A DNA stretch of 64,000 nucleotides from Inquilinus sp052078665. Its GTDB lineage: Bacteria > Pseudomonadota > Alphaproteobacteria > DSM-16000 > Inquilinaceae. Under the pieces are notes generated by a model. That model saw nothing but the letters and a program-made list of their open reading frames with translations. It was not told the origin of the DNA and searched no databases. Positions 18,116-27,372 of this stretch are shown here, in pieces. A program made the position numbers and the translations under genes. The DNA lies in the NCBI RefSeq assembly GCF_052078665.1, contig NZ_JBQJIK010000012.1, positions 1-64,000 of the forward strand. The letters run 5' to 3'. How positions within the stretch are numbered: the first letter of the stretch is position 1; every line of letters begins with the position of its first letter.

Positions 18116-18811
18116 ATGGCGACAGTCACCATCACCGCTGCCGATGGCGGCCGCTTCAACGCGTATCTCGCGCGGCCGGCCTCGGGCTCCGGGCCGGGCA
18201 TCCTCGTCATCCAGGAGATCTTCGGCGTCAACGCGGTGATGCGCCAGATCTGCGACGATCTCGCCGCCCAGGGCTATGTCGCCCTGTGCCCCGACCTGTT
18301 CTGGCGGCAGGAGCCGGGCGTCGACATCACCGACAAGTCGAAGGCGGAGTGGGACAAGGCCTTCGCCCTGATGGGCGGCTTCAACGAGACCGCCGGCATC
18401 GAGGACCTGATCGCCTCGCTGGCGGCGCTGCGCGACCTGCCGGAATGCACCGGCCGCGCCGGCGCGCTGGGCTATTGCCTGGGCGGCCGCCTGGCCTTCC
18501 TGATGGCCACCCGCTCCGACGCCGACTGCGCCGTCAGCTACTACGGCGTCGGCCTCGACAAGCTGCTGGGCGAGGCCAGCGCCATCACCCGGCCGCTGAT
18601 GCTGCACATCGCCGAGAAGGACCGCTTCGTGCCGCCGGAGGCGCAAGACCAGATCCGCGCCCGCATGGCGTCGCTGCCGACGGTCACGGTGCATGCCTAT
18701 CCCGGCCTCGACCACGCCTTCGCCCGCGTCGGCGGCGAGCATTACGACGCGGCCGGCGCCACCCTGGCGAATGACCGCACCGCCGCCTTCCTGAAAACCC
18801 ATCTCGGCTGA
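18116..18811 (+). CDS. Dienelactone hydrolase family protein
   Basis: A 231-residue alpha/beta hydrolase, likely cytosolic. It has the DLH triad pattern: nucleophile Cys121 in GYCLGG (119-124), Asp in IAEKDRFVPP and His in YPGLDHAFAR; the QEIFG glutamate (about 33-37) is the residue that activates the cysteine in this family. Substrate is unknown; DLHs open dienelactones in chloroaromatic degradation but many homologues have other roles. Ribosome site AGGGAGAG precedes the ATG. The 125-base gap before it holds a GC-rich hairpin (18010-18029). Confidence 0.88.
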   Translation: MATVTITAADGGRFNAYLARPASGSGPGILVIQEIFGVNAVMRQICDDLAAQGYVALCPDLFWRQEPGVDITDKSKAEWDKAFALMGGFNETAGIEDLIASLAALRDLPECTGRAGALGYCLGGRLAFLMATRSDADCAVSYYGVGLDKLLGEASAITRPLMLHIAEKDRFVPPEAQDQIRARMASLPTVTVHAYPGLDHAFARVGGEHYDAAGATLANDRTAAFLKTHLG

Positions 18812-18820
18812 AAGAACCCC

Positions 18821-19795
18821 ATGGTCCACGCCATCCGCATCCATGAGACCGGCGGCCCCGAGGCGATGCGCTGGGAGCCGGTCGACGTGCCGGCGCCCGG
18901 CCCGGGCGAGATCCGGATCCGCCACACCGCGGTCGGGCTGAACTACATCGACACCTATATCCGCGCGGGCCTCTACAAGGCCCAGTTGCCGGTGGTGCTG
19001 GGCCAGGAGGCCGCCGGGGAGGTCGTCGCGGTCGGCCCGGACGTCACCGGCTTCAAGCCCGGCTACCGCGTCGGCTACGGCAACGGCCCGACCGGCAGCT
19101 ATGCCGAGGAGCGGGTGATCCCGGCCGAGAAGGTGGTGAAGATCCCGGACGGCGTCACCGACCGCACCGCGGCGGCGATCCTGCTGAAGGGGCTGACCGC
19201 CTGGTACCTGCTGCGCCGGACCTTCCCCGTGCAACCGGGCCAGACCATCCTGTTCCACGCCGCCGCCGGCGGCGTCGGGCAGATCGCCTGCCAATGGGCC
19301 AAGCATCTCGGCGCCACCGTGATCGGCACCGCCGGCGGGCCGGAGAAGGTGGCGCTGGCCCGGGCCGCCGGCTGCGATCATGTGATCGACTATTCGACCG
19401 AGGATTTCGTCGCCCGCGTCCGCGCCATCACCGGCGGCAAGGGCGTGCCGGTGGTCTATGACGGCGTCGGCAAGACCACCTTCGAGGGCTCGCTCGACTG
19501 CCTGTCGCCGCGCGGCATGATGGTGTCCTTCGGCAACGCCTCCGGCCCGGTGGCGCCGATCAGCCCGCTGGTGCTGTCGCAGAAGGGGTCGCTGTACCTG
19601 ACCCGGCCGACGCTGGGCAGCTATATCGCCACAAGGCCGGAATACGAGGCCGCGGCGGCGGAGCTGTTCGACGTGGTGGCCAAGGGCGCGGTGAAGATCT
19701 CGATCGCCCAGACCTACCCGCTGCGCGAAGCCACCCAGGCCCATCGCGACCTGGAAGCGCGGAAGACCACCGGCTCGACGGTGCTGCTGCCGTAG
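18821..19795 (+). CDS. Quinone oxidoreductase (QorA type)
   Basis: A 324-residue NADPH:quinone reductase of the zinc-free medium-chain dehydrogenase family. Signatures are GLNYIDTYIRAGLY near residue 38, LGQEAAGEVVAVG, and the NADPH site AAAGGVGQIACQWAK followed by GATVIGTAGGPEK. The C-terminal LREATQAHRDLEARKTTGS is typical. It follows the dienelactone hydrolase by nine bases and is probably in the same transcript. The gap to the convergent tetR gene holds a palindromic repeat. Confidence 0.92.
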   Translation: MVHAIRIHETGGPEAMRWEPVDVPAPGPGEIRIRHTAVGLNYIDTYIRAGLYKAQLPVVLGQEAAGEVVAVGPDVTGFKPGYRVGYGNGPTGSYAEERVIPAEKVVKIPDGVTDRTAAAILLKGLTAWYLLRRTFPVQPGQTILFHAAAGGVGQIACQWAKHLGATVIGTAGGPEKVALARAAGCDHVIDYSTEDFVARVRAITGGKGVPVVYDGVGKTTFEGSLDCLSPRGMMVSFGNASGPVAPISPLVLSQKGSLYLTRPTLGSYIATRPEYEAAAAELFDVVAKGAVKISIAQTYPLREATQAHRDLEARKTTGSTVLLP

Positions 19796-19820
19796 GGTCG
19801 GCTCCCACTCGTCTCAAGAC

Positions 19821-19904
19821 CGTCATGGCGAGGCGCGCAGCGCCGTGGCCATCCAGTGGTTCGTGTCGCTGGATGGCCGCGCCCCTTCGGGGCTCGCCAT
19901 GACG
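19821..19904. repeat. Dispersed palindromic intergenic repeat, family B
   Basis: Outer arms CGTCATGGCGAG (19821-19832) and CTCGCCATGACG (19893-19904) enclose inner arms TGGCCATCCAG and CTGGATGGCC. It differs in sequence from families A and C. It fills the convergent gap between the quinone oxidoreductase and the TetR gene. Confidence 0.75.
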
Positions 19905-19920
19905 TGAGGGGTTGGACACC

Positions 19921-20565
19921 TCAGGGCGTCGGCGCGGCCGGGGCGGCGTAGGCGCGGAGGAAGGCGTCGACGCCGCTCTTCAGGCCGCGCTGGATCCGCT
20001 CCTCGCTCGGCAACTCGATGCCGAGCTCCATCCGCATTTTCATGTGGCCGAGGATCATGGCGCCGAACTGCTCGGCCGCCAGCTCCGGGTCCGGCACCGC
20101 CAGTACGCCGCGTGCGGTGGCGGCCGCGAAGAACGACGTCAGATGCGCCTTGCCCTGGCCCGGGCCGGCCTCGTACATCGCCCGGCCGAGCTCCGGGAAG
20201 CGCCCTGCCTCCGCCAGCACGTTGCGATACACCTTGATCACGTCGGGGTGCAGGATGAAGCGCAGCAGCGTGCCGCCGGCCTCCATCAGCGCGGCGCGCA
20301 GGTCGTCCGGCGGCGGCGACATCGCGGCCAGCCGCTCGAACGCCAGGCAGGCGCTGCCGACGATGGCGGCGAACAGCTCCTCCTTGCTGGTGAAATGGGC
20401 GTAGAGCGTGGCCTTGGACACGCCGGCCTCGCGCGCGATCGCATCCATGCTGGCCGCGCCGTAGCCCTGTTCCAGGAAGACACCGTATGCCGCCTTCAGG
20501 ATCTGGTCCGGCTTCCGGCGGGCCGCGGCTGGCGGCGGAAGCATCTCGGTGAAAGGACAGGTCAT
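19921..20565 (-). CDS. TetR family repressor of the adjacent efflux genes
   Basis: A 214-residue regulator. The N-terminal helix-turn-helix follows the TetR pattern: ILKAAYGVFLEQGYGAASMDAIAREAGVSKATLYAHFTSKEELF (residues about 22-66, given here without gaps only as landmarks AREAGVSKATLYAHF). The C-terminal ligand domain is AefR/YfeR-like (EAGRFPELGRAMYEAG). The start at 20565 fits the family; longer readings lack support. It is divergent from emrA-emrB, with two matching operator palindromes between the genes, so it very likely represses both units until a drug-like ligand binds. Confidence 0.88.
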   Translation of the reverse strand: MTCPFTEMLPPPAAARRKPDQILKAAYGVFLEQGYGAASMDAIAREAGVSKATLYAHFTSKEELFAAIVGSACLAFERLAAMSPPPDDLRAALMEAGGTLLRFILHPDVIKVYRNVLAEAGRFPELGRAMYEAGPGQGKAHLTSFFAAATARGVLAVPDPELAAEQFGAMILGHMKMRMELGIELPSEERIQRGLKSGVDAFLRAYAAPAAPTP

Positions 20566-20593
20566 CGGCCTACGGCTACGCGAAGATTGAGCT

Positions 20594-20671
20594 AAACTGA
20601 ACCGTTCAGTTTCGTCTTGACAACAGATAAGCCAAATCGCACCTTCCGGCAACAAGACTGAACGGTTCAGT
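20594..20671. promoter_or_regulatory. Twin operator palindromes for the TetR repressor
   Basis: ACTGAACCGTTCAGT sits inside AAACTGAACCGTTCAGTTT at 20594-20612, and ACTGAACGGTTCAGT, its reverse-orientation match, at 20657-20671. They are about 60 bases apart, one nearer each divergent gene. TTGACA (20617-20622) lies between them for the plus strand; for the minus strand TTGCCG and TTATCT are 16 bases apart. ACTGAACNGTTCAGT is a common TetR-type operator. Confidence 0.85.
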
Positions 20672-20692
20672 TCACCCTCCCCGGTTGCCCCC

Positions 20693-21781
20693 ATGCGCAA
20701 GCCCATCATCGTCATCGCGGCCCTGGCCGTGATCGCTGCCGCCGGCACCTTCGGCTACCGCTGGTGGACCGTCGACCGCTTCTTCGAGACCACCGACAAC
20801 GCCTATGTGCAGAGCGACACCAGCACGCTCAGCCCGCAGGTCGAGGGCGCGGTGGTCGCGGTGCTGGTCACCGACAACCAGATGGTCAAGGCCGGCGACC
20901 CGCTGGTCCGGATCGACGACCGCGACTACCGCGCCCAGCTGGCGCAGGCGAAGGCGGAGCTGTCGGCGCAGCAGGCGACGCTGGCGTCGATCGAGCAGCA
21001 GCTGGCGCTGCAGGATTCGATGATCGCCCAGGCCAAGGCCAGCGTCGACCAGGCGGCCGCAACCCTGGCCCAGACCGGCAACGACCTGGAGCGGGCGCGC
21101 CGCCTGTGGGACACGCGCAACGGCAGCCAGCAGGCCTTCGAGACCGCCGACACCGAGCACAAGCGCGCCGACGCCGCCCTGGCCAGCGCCCAGGCGGCGC
21201 TCGTCAACCAGCAGGGCCAGACTGCGATCCTGCAGGCCTCGCACCGCCAGGCCCAGGCCCAGATCGATCGGCTGACCGCGTCGGTCGACCTGGCCCAGAT
21301 CAGCCTCGACCGCACCGTGATCCACGCCCCGGTCGACGGCGTCGTCGGCAACAAGGGGGTCGAGGTCGGGCAGTATGTGCGGCCCGGCACGCAGATCCTG
21401 TCCATCGTGCCGCTGCCCAAGGTCTATGTCGTCGCCAACTTCAAGGAGACGCAGCTGGCCGAGATGCGGGTCGGCCAGTCGGTGACGCTGTCGGTCGACG
21501 CCTTCCCGGGCAAGGCCCTGGTCGGCAAGGTCGAGAGCTTCGCCCCGGCCAGCGGCGCCCAGTTCAGCCTGCTGCCGCCGGAGAACGCGACCGGCAACTT
21601 CACCAAGATCGTGCAGCGCGTGCCGGTGCGGATCGCGGTGCCGGCCGACAACCAGTTGAGCGGCCTGCTGCGCCCGGGCCTGTCGGTCGGCGTCGCGGTC
21701 GACACGCGCGAGGAGGGCACCGGCCCGCTCCTGGCCAGCGGCATCTTCGGCGCCGCCATGGCGGCCGAGTTCCGGCGGTGA
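20693..21781 (+). CDS. HlyD/EmrA family periplasmic adaptor of an efflux pump
   Basis: A 362-residue membrane fusion protein that bridges an inner-membrane transporter to an outer-membrane channel. It has one N-terminal anchor (PIIVIAALAVIAAAGTFGY), the first lipoyl half (TDNAYVQSDTSTLSPQVEGAV), a long alpha-helical hairpin (about 80-200, rich in AQA/QAQ), the second half (TVIHAPVDGVVGNKGVEVGQYV) and a beta-barrel domain (VYVVANFKETQLAEM). It overlaps the following transporter gene in GTGA. Expression is predicted to be under the divergent TetR. Confidence 0.93.
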   Translation: MRKPIIVIAALAVIAAAGTFGYRWWTVDRFFETTDNAYVQSDTSTLSPQVEGAVVAVLVTDNQMVKAGDPLVRIDDRDYRAQLAQAKAELSAQQATLASIEQQLALQDSMIAQAKASVDQAAATLAQTGNDLERARRLWDTRNGSQQAFETADTEHKRADAALASAQAALVNQQGQTAILQASHRQAQAQIDRLTASVDLAQISLDRTVIHAPVDGVVGNKGVEVGQYVRPGTQILSIVPLPKVYVVANFKETQLAEMRVGQSVTLSVDAFPGKALVGKVESFAPASGAQFSLLPPENATGNFTKIVQRVPVRIAVPADNQLSGLLRPGLSVGVAVDTREEGTGPLLASGIFGAAMAAEFRR

Positions 21782-23373
21782 GCTCGACGACGGCCGACGC
21801 GCTGCCGGTCCCTGCCCCGGCGGCGCCGAAGCGTGCCGGCGCCAGCACCCGGGAGACGATCGGGTTCTTCACCATGGTCGTCGGCATGTTCATGGCGATC
21901 CTGGACATCCAGATCGTCTCGAGCTCGATCAGCGAGATCCAGGCCGGCCTCGCGGCCAGCCCGGACGAGATCAGCTGGGTGCAGACCGCCTATCTGATCG
22001 CCGAGGTGGTGATGATCCCGCTGTCCGGGTTCCTCTCCCGCCTGCTGTCGACCCGGATCCTCTACGTCATCTCCGCGGCCAGCTTCACCCTCGCCAGCCT
22101 GGCCTGCGCGGTAGCCTGGAACATCGAATCGATGATCGTGTTCCGGGCGCTGCAGGGCTTCCTCGGCGGGGCGATGATCCCGACCGTCTTTGCCGCCTCC
22201 TTCATCCTGTTCCCGCCCGAACGGCGGGCCGGCATCTCGGTGCTGATCGGCCTGGTGGCGACCATGGCGCCGACCATCGGGCCGACCCTCGGCGGCTACC
22301 TGACCCAGGCCTTCTCCTGGCACTGGCTGTTCCTGATCAACGTCGTGCCGGGCGTGCTGGTGACCACCGGCGTGTGGTTCCTGGTCAAGTTCGACAAGCC
22401 GAATCTCGAGTTGCTCAAGGGCTTCGACTTTGCCGGGCTGGCGCTGATGGCGCTGTTCCTGGGCAGCCTGGAATACGTGTTCGAGGAGGGGCCGCGCTGG
22501 GACTGGTTCGAGGACCGGTCGATCTTCACCTTCGCCGTGATCGGGACGCTGGCCGGAATCGGCTTCTTCGCCCGGGTGCTGAGCGCGCGGAACCCGATCG
22601 TCGACCTGCGTGCCTTCGCCGACCGCAACTTCTCGCTCGGCTGCCTGTACAGCCTGATCATCGGCGTCGGGCTCTACGGCGCCGTCTACATCGTGCCCCT
22701 GTTCCTGGCCCGGGTGCGCGGCCTGAACAGCCTGCAGATCGGCGAGATCATGTTCGTCACCGGCGTGTTCCAGTTCATCTCGGCGCCGCTCGCCGGCATG
22801 CTGTCGAAGAAGCTCGACCTGCGGCTGATGCTGGGGATCGGCCTCGTCGCCTTCGGCACCGGGGTCTACATGATGACCTGGATCACCGCCGACTGGAGCT
22901 TCTGGGAGCTGTTCTGGCCGCAGGCGATCCGCGGCATGTCGCTGATGCTGCTGTTCCTGCCGATCAACACCCTGGCGCTCGGCACCCTGCCGCCCGACAA
23001 GATCAAGAACGCGTCGGGCCTCTACAACCTGATGCGCAATCTCGGCGGCGCCTTCGGCCTGGCCGGCATCAACACGGTGATGATCGACCGGGCGGCGCTG
23101 CACGGCTCGCACATCGCCGAGCACGTCACCCTGACCAACCCGCAGGTGCAGGCGACGGTCGACAATTTCACCCAGATGTTCACCGCGGCCGGCCTCGGCA
23201 ACCCGGACCTCGCCGCGGTGAAGATGCTGGACAACATGGTGCTGAAGCAGGCGCAGGTGCTGACCTTCGCCGACTGCTTCCTGCTGATGGCCCTGCTGTT
23301 CTATGCCGGGCTGCTGCTGATGCCGCTCTTGCGCGCGCCGAAGCCCGCGCCCGGTGGCGGTGGCGGGCACTGA
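21778..23373 (+). CDS. EmrB/DHA2 family drug efflux MFS transporter
   Basis: A 531-residue, 14-helix major facilitator that exports drugs using the proton gradient. Motif A appears as GFLSRLLSTR, and the DHA2 motif C region as VATMAPTIGPTLGGYL. The first helix contains MAILDIQIVSSSISEIQ, equivalent to the LDxTIVNVALP of EmrB. GTG 21778 is used because it overlaps the emrA stop (GTGA) and precedes the first helix by a normal cytosolic tail; the long upstream frame is only the antiphase reading of emrA. No outer-membrane partner gene is nearby. Confidence 0.92.
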   Translation: MSSTTADALPVPAPAAPKRAGASTRETIGFFTMVVGMFMAILDIQIVSSSISEIQAGLAASPDEISWVQTAYLIAEVVMIPLSGFLSRLLSTRILYVISAASFTLASLACAVAWNIESMIVFRALQGFLGGAMIPTVFAASFILFPPERRAGISVLIGLVATMAPTIGPTLGGYLTQAFSWHWLFLINVVPGVLVTTGVWFLVKFDKPNLELLKGFDFAGLALMALFLGSLEYVFEEGPRWDWFEDRSIFTFAVIGTLAGIGFFARVLSARNPIVDLRAFADRNFSLGCLYSLIIGVGLYGAVYIVPLFLARVRGLNSLQIGEIMFVTGVFQFISAPLAGMLSKKLDLRLMLGIGLVAFGTGVYMMTWITADWSFWELFWPQAIRGMSLMLLFLPINTLALGTLPPDKIKNASGLYNLMRNLGGAFGLAGINTVMIDRAALHGSHIAEHVTLTNPQVQATVDNFTQMFTAAGLGNPDLAAVKMLDNMVLKQAQVLTFADCFLLMALLFYAGLLLMPLLRAPKPAPGGGGGH

Positions 23374-23382
23374 GGCCGAGCG

Positions 23383-23754
23383 TCAGATCGGCGGCAGCGT
23401 CGCCCCGTCCCGGGCGTAGACCTGCGCGATCCGGCAGTTGCCCCGGTCGTACTGCACCACGATCGCGCCGGGCTGGCCCGGCTGCCGGATCCAGGCCTGG
23501 CGCTGGCTCAGGTTGTAGTCGTCCGGTCTGCGGGGCGGCACCGGCGCCAGGTCGATGCGGGAGATGCCGCCGGCCGTGAAATGATAGGGCGCCAGCGCAC
23601 TGGCGACGCGGGCGGAGCAGTCGTAGTCCTCATCCCCCATCAGACTGCGGACCCTTTCGGCCAGTGCCGGATCGGGCGTCGCCGAGGGCGGGACCAGACC
23701 GGCGCAGCCCGACAGCGCCAGGACGAGGGCGAGGCTGGAACGAAGCTTGGCCAT
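23383..23754 (-). CDS. Small lipoprotein, hypothetical
   Basis: A 123-residue exported protein. MAKLRSSLALVLALSGC is a lipoprotein signal with Cys17 as the anchor. The mature part has two further Cys (DYDCSAR, DRGNCRI) that might form a disulfide and repeats of charged loops (PPRRPDDYNLSQRQAWIRQPG). I do not recognise the family. A start four codons upstream (23766, MGIGM) is possible, but the 23754 ATG has GGGGA upstream. It is convergent with the transporter gene after nine bases and lies downstream of the rho terminator. Confidence 0.65.
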   Translation of the reverse strand: MAKLRSSLALVLALSGCAGLVPPSATPDPALAERVRSLMGDEDYDCSARVASALAPYHFTAGGISRIDLAPVPPRRPDDYNLSQRQAWIRQPGQPGAIVVQYDRGNCRIAQVYARDGATLPPI

Positions 23755-23835
23755 GCCGATCCCCATAGCTGGTTTCGCCAGCGAAATGGTGTTGCCGGCG
23801 TGTCCGGTCAACCGGGGCGCAGCGCAGCGCCGGCC

Positions 23836-23877
23836 TGAAAACAGAAAGGGCCGCCGATCCTGCGACCGGCGGCCCTT
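23836..23877 (-). terminator. Rho-independent terminator of the rho gene
   Basis: On the minus strand GGGCCGCC and GGCGGCCC form an 8-base stem with a 12-base loop, followed by TTTCTGTTTTC. It lies about 20 bases beyond the rho stop codon. Confidence 0.8.
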
Positions 23878-23897
23878 CCGTCGTCCCTTGCGGGACG

Positions 23898-25154
<1,257 letters not shown>

Positions 25155-25431
25155 GGGGACCCTGATGGGCGTGGACAGATCGCCGGCGGCGCGGCGTCTT
25201 TGGATTGATGTCTCGCTGGAAGCCTCGGTCCGCGGCACGAAGGGCTCGACCGCGCCGGTGCCTCTGATGAGCGCCGGAAGACCGCTGAGAACAGCAGATG
25301 GTTATCGAATGACTTGCCGCAAGTCAATCGTGCTGCCGCATCCGGCGGCATATTGCGCCGCCACGGCAGAAGCGGGAGGATCTAGCAGGGGACGGAACAT
25401 AGTCGATTCATTTTCAGGAGGGGGATCTTTG
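25155..25431. other. Divergent gap between rho and a lipoprotein gene, with two palindromes
   Basis: A perfect dyad GACTTGC-C-GCAAGTC lies at 25311-25325. Just downstream TGCCG...GGCGGC and GCCGCC...CGGCA form a longer imperfect hairpin at about 25332-25367. The sequence near 25300-25340 and 25400-25430 is less GC-rich than the genes, consistent with promoters in both directions. No clear -35/-10 pair could be fixed. The dyad could be an operator or part of the rho leader. Confidence 0.45.
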
Positions 25432-25872
25432 ATGAGGAACACCGTCGTTCTGGCGGTCGCGGCGGCCTTTGGTCTGGCCGGCTGCAGCGCCACGCCGCGC
25501 CAGGCGCCGACTGCGTCGGCAAGTCCGGCGGCCCTGGACCGGTCCGCGTCACTCCCGGTGGCCAGCTTCACTCCGGCCCAGTGCTACGTGCCGCGTCCAA
25601 GGGGCGGTGACTATCGCTATTCCGGTGGACCGGGCGACCGCCCGGAGACCGCGATCGTCATCGAAGGGGTCCAGAACAGCCTTGCCGGCGTCGATGCCGA
25701 ATACGCCTATGTCGGCCAGCATCTGCGCGGATGGAAAGTCTGCGGCCAGGCGCTTTTGAACCCGGGCAACCGGATCTACGACCAACTCCTGCTGCAGGAC
25801 CCGTCCGGGACGCCCCGGTCGATCCTTTTCGACATCACCGAGTGGTTCGGCAAGGGGTTCGGCCTGCCCTGA
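25432..25872 (+). CDS. Exported lipoprotein, hypothetical
   Basis: A 146-residue protein with a lipoprotein signal MRNTVVLAVAAAFGLAGC (Cys18). A low-complexity linker (SATPRQAPTASASPAALDRS) is followed by a compact domain with cysteines (PAQCYVPRP, GWKVCGQALL) and motifs VIEGVQNSLAGVDAEYAYVGQHL and RSILFDITEWFG. I do not recognise the family. AGGAGGGGGA lies 6 bases before the ATG. Divergent from rho and convergent with hemJ, separated from hemJ by only 13 bases. Confidence 0.7.
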   Translation: MRNTVVLAVAAAFGLAGCSATPRQAPTASASPAALDRSASLPVASFTPAQCYVPRPRGGDYRYSGGPGDRPETAIVIEGVQNSLAGVDAEYAYVGQHLRGWKVCGQALLNPGNRIYDQLLLQDPSGTPRSILFDITEWFGKGFGLP

Positions 25873-25885
25873 TCGGTCCCGCCGC

Positions 25886-26323
25886 TCAGAACGGCCGGAC
25901 GATCACCATGACCAGGATGATCAGCAGCAGCAGCGCCGGCACTTCGTTGACGATGCGGTAGAAGCGCTCGCTGTGGGGATTGTGGCCTTCGGCGAAACCG
26001 CGGCGCCAGCGGATGCACATGTGGTGCAGCACGGTCAGGATGACAACCCCCGTCAGCTTCACATGCAGCCAGCCCTCGGCGAAGAACGCCCAATCGGTCA
26101 GCCACAGCATGGTGATGCCGAACACCCAGGTCAGCACCGCCGAGGGCAGCATGATGCCGCGCATCAGCCGCCGCTCCATCACCCCGAAGCGCTCGTATTC
26201 CGGCGTCCCCGGCGTGGTCTGCGAATGGTAGACGAACAGCCGCGGCAGGTAGAGCAGCCCCGCCATCCAGGAGATCACGAAGAAGACGTGGAGCGCCTTG
26301 ATCCAGGGATAGACGTCTGCCAT
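25886..26323 (-). CDS. hemJ: Protoporphyrinogen oxidase HemJ
   Basis: HemJ is a small membrane enzyme that oxidises protoporphyrinogen IX to protoporphyrin IX in bacteria lacking HemY or HemG. It is 145 aa with four predicted membrane helices. The conserved N-terminal WIKALHVFFVISWMAGLLYLPRLFVYH holds the key His and Arg-like residues; ERRLMRGIMLPS, GWLHVKL and LHHM are also typical. GAGGA lies six bases before ATG 26323. It is directly downstream of hemH, in a heme operon hemE-hemH-hemJ that reads away from oriC. Confidence 0.92.
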   Translation of the reverse strand: MADVYPWIKALHVFFVISWMAGLLYLPRLFVYHSQTTPGTPEYERFGVMERRLMRGIMLPSAVLTWVFGITMLWLTDWAFFAEGWLHVKLTGVVILTVLHHMCIRWRRGFAEGHNPHSERFYRIVNEVPALLLLIILVMVIVRPF

Positions 26324-26334
26324 TCGGTCCTCGC

Positions 26335-27372
26335 TCAAGCCGCTTTGCTGGGACACCCCGAGAACGCCGCCGGGCAGATCCGACCGCCATCCCCGGCCTC
26401 ACAGGCCGAACCGCGGCGATGGCCGTTCCGCACCAGATCGGCCAGGCCGGCGATGAAACCCTCGTCCGCGCCGACGGTCGCCACCCGCAGGTAGCACGGC
26501 GAGCCCGATTCGTCAGCCAGCTTGCGGTATTCGATGTCGAGCTCGACCAGCGTCTCGGAATGCTCGGAGACGAAGGCGATCGGCACCACCACGATCGGCC
26601 GCTTCGCGTGGGCGGCCTCGTGGATCACCGCCTCGGTCGACGGCTCGATCCATTTCAGCCGGCCGACCCGGCTCTGATAGGTCGAGACCCAGTCGAGATC
26701 CGGGATGCCTGAGGCCTCGGCCAGGGCCGCGGCGGTGCGCTCGCACTGCCACCGATAGGGGTCGCCGGCCTTGACGATCTTCTCCGGCAGGCCGTGCGCC
26801 GAGAACAGCACCCGCGGCCGGCCATAGCGCGCCGCCTCCTCATGCGCCGCGCGCAGCCCCGCGGCCATCGTGGCGATGAAGCGGTCCTCGGTCGGATAGC
26901 AGCACACGGCCCGCGTCGGCACGTCCAGCCGGGCGATCCGGCAGGCGTCCCGCCACACCCGCAGCGACGACGCGGTCGTGGTCGTGGAGAATTGCGGGTA
27001 CAGCGGCAGCAGGATCACCTCGTCCGGCGAAAAATCCTTCACCAGCATCGCCGTCTCCTGGCTCATCGGGTGCCAGTAGCGCATGGCGATGAAGGTCTTC
27101 ACCTCACCGAGATCCGCGAGTGCCGCCTCCAGCGCCCGGGCCTGAGCCTCGGTGTTGGGCAGGAGGGGGGAACCGCCACCGATCTCGGCATAGATGTCCT
27201 TGGCCAGGCGGGTCCGCTTCCTGGCGATCGCCCAGGCCAGGATCACCCGCGCCGGGTTCGGGACGCGGATGATCGCCGGGTCGGCGAACAGGTTGAACAG
27301 GAAGGGCCGGATCGCGTCCGGATTGTCGGGGCCGCCCAGGTTGAACAGGACGACGGCGATCCGGCGGCTCAT
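26335..27372 (-). CDS. hemH: Ferrochelatase
   Basis: HemH inserts Fe2+ into protoporphyrin IX, the last step of heme synthesis. It is 345 aa with VVLFNLGGP (FNLGGP 10-15), catalytic His in FSAHGLPEKIV, and SRVGRLKWIEPST as conserved blocks. The C-terminal tail contains C-x8-C-x6-C (SACEAGDGGRICPAAFSGC) besides a Cys in SPCYLRVAT, which resembles the [2Fe-2S] ligand pattern described for Caulobacter ferrochelatase; cluster binding here is inference. Its ATG overlaps the hemE stop by four bases. Confidence 0.96.
   Translation of the reverse strand: MSRRIAVVLFNLGGPDNPDAIRPFLFNLFADPAIIRVPNPARVILAWAIARKRTRLAKDIYAEIGGGSPLLPNTEAQARALEAALADLGEVKTFIAMRYWHPMSQETAMLVKDFSPDEVILLPLYPQFSTTTTASSLRVWRDACRIARLDVPTRAVCCYPTEDRFIATMAAGLRAAHEEAARYGRPRVLFSAHGLPEKIVKAGDPYRWQCERTAAALAEASGIPDLDWVSTYQSRVGRLKWIEPSTEAVIHEAAHAKRPIVVVPIAFVSEHSETLVELDIEYRKLADESGSPCYLRVATVGADEGFIAGLADLVRNGHRRGSACEAGDGGRICPAAFSGCPSKAA

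Noticed and set aside
21424..23370. Antisense frame opposite the EmrB-type transporter
   Set aside because: Composition His/Gln/Arg-rich with no membrane helices or domain; the transporter is certain.
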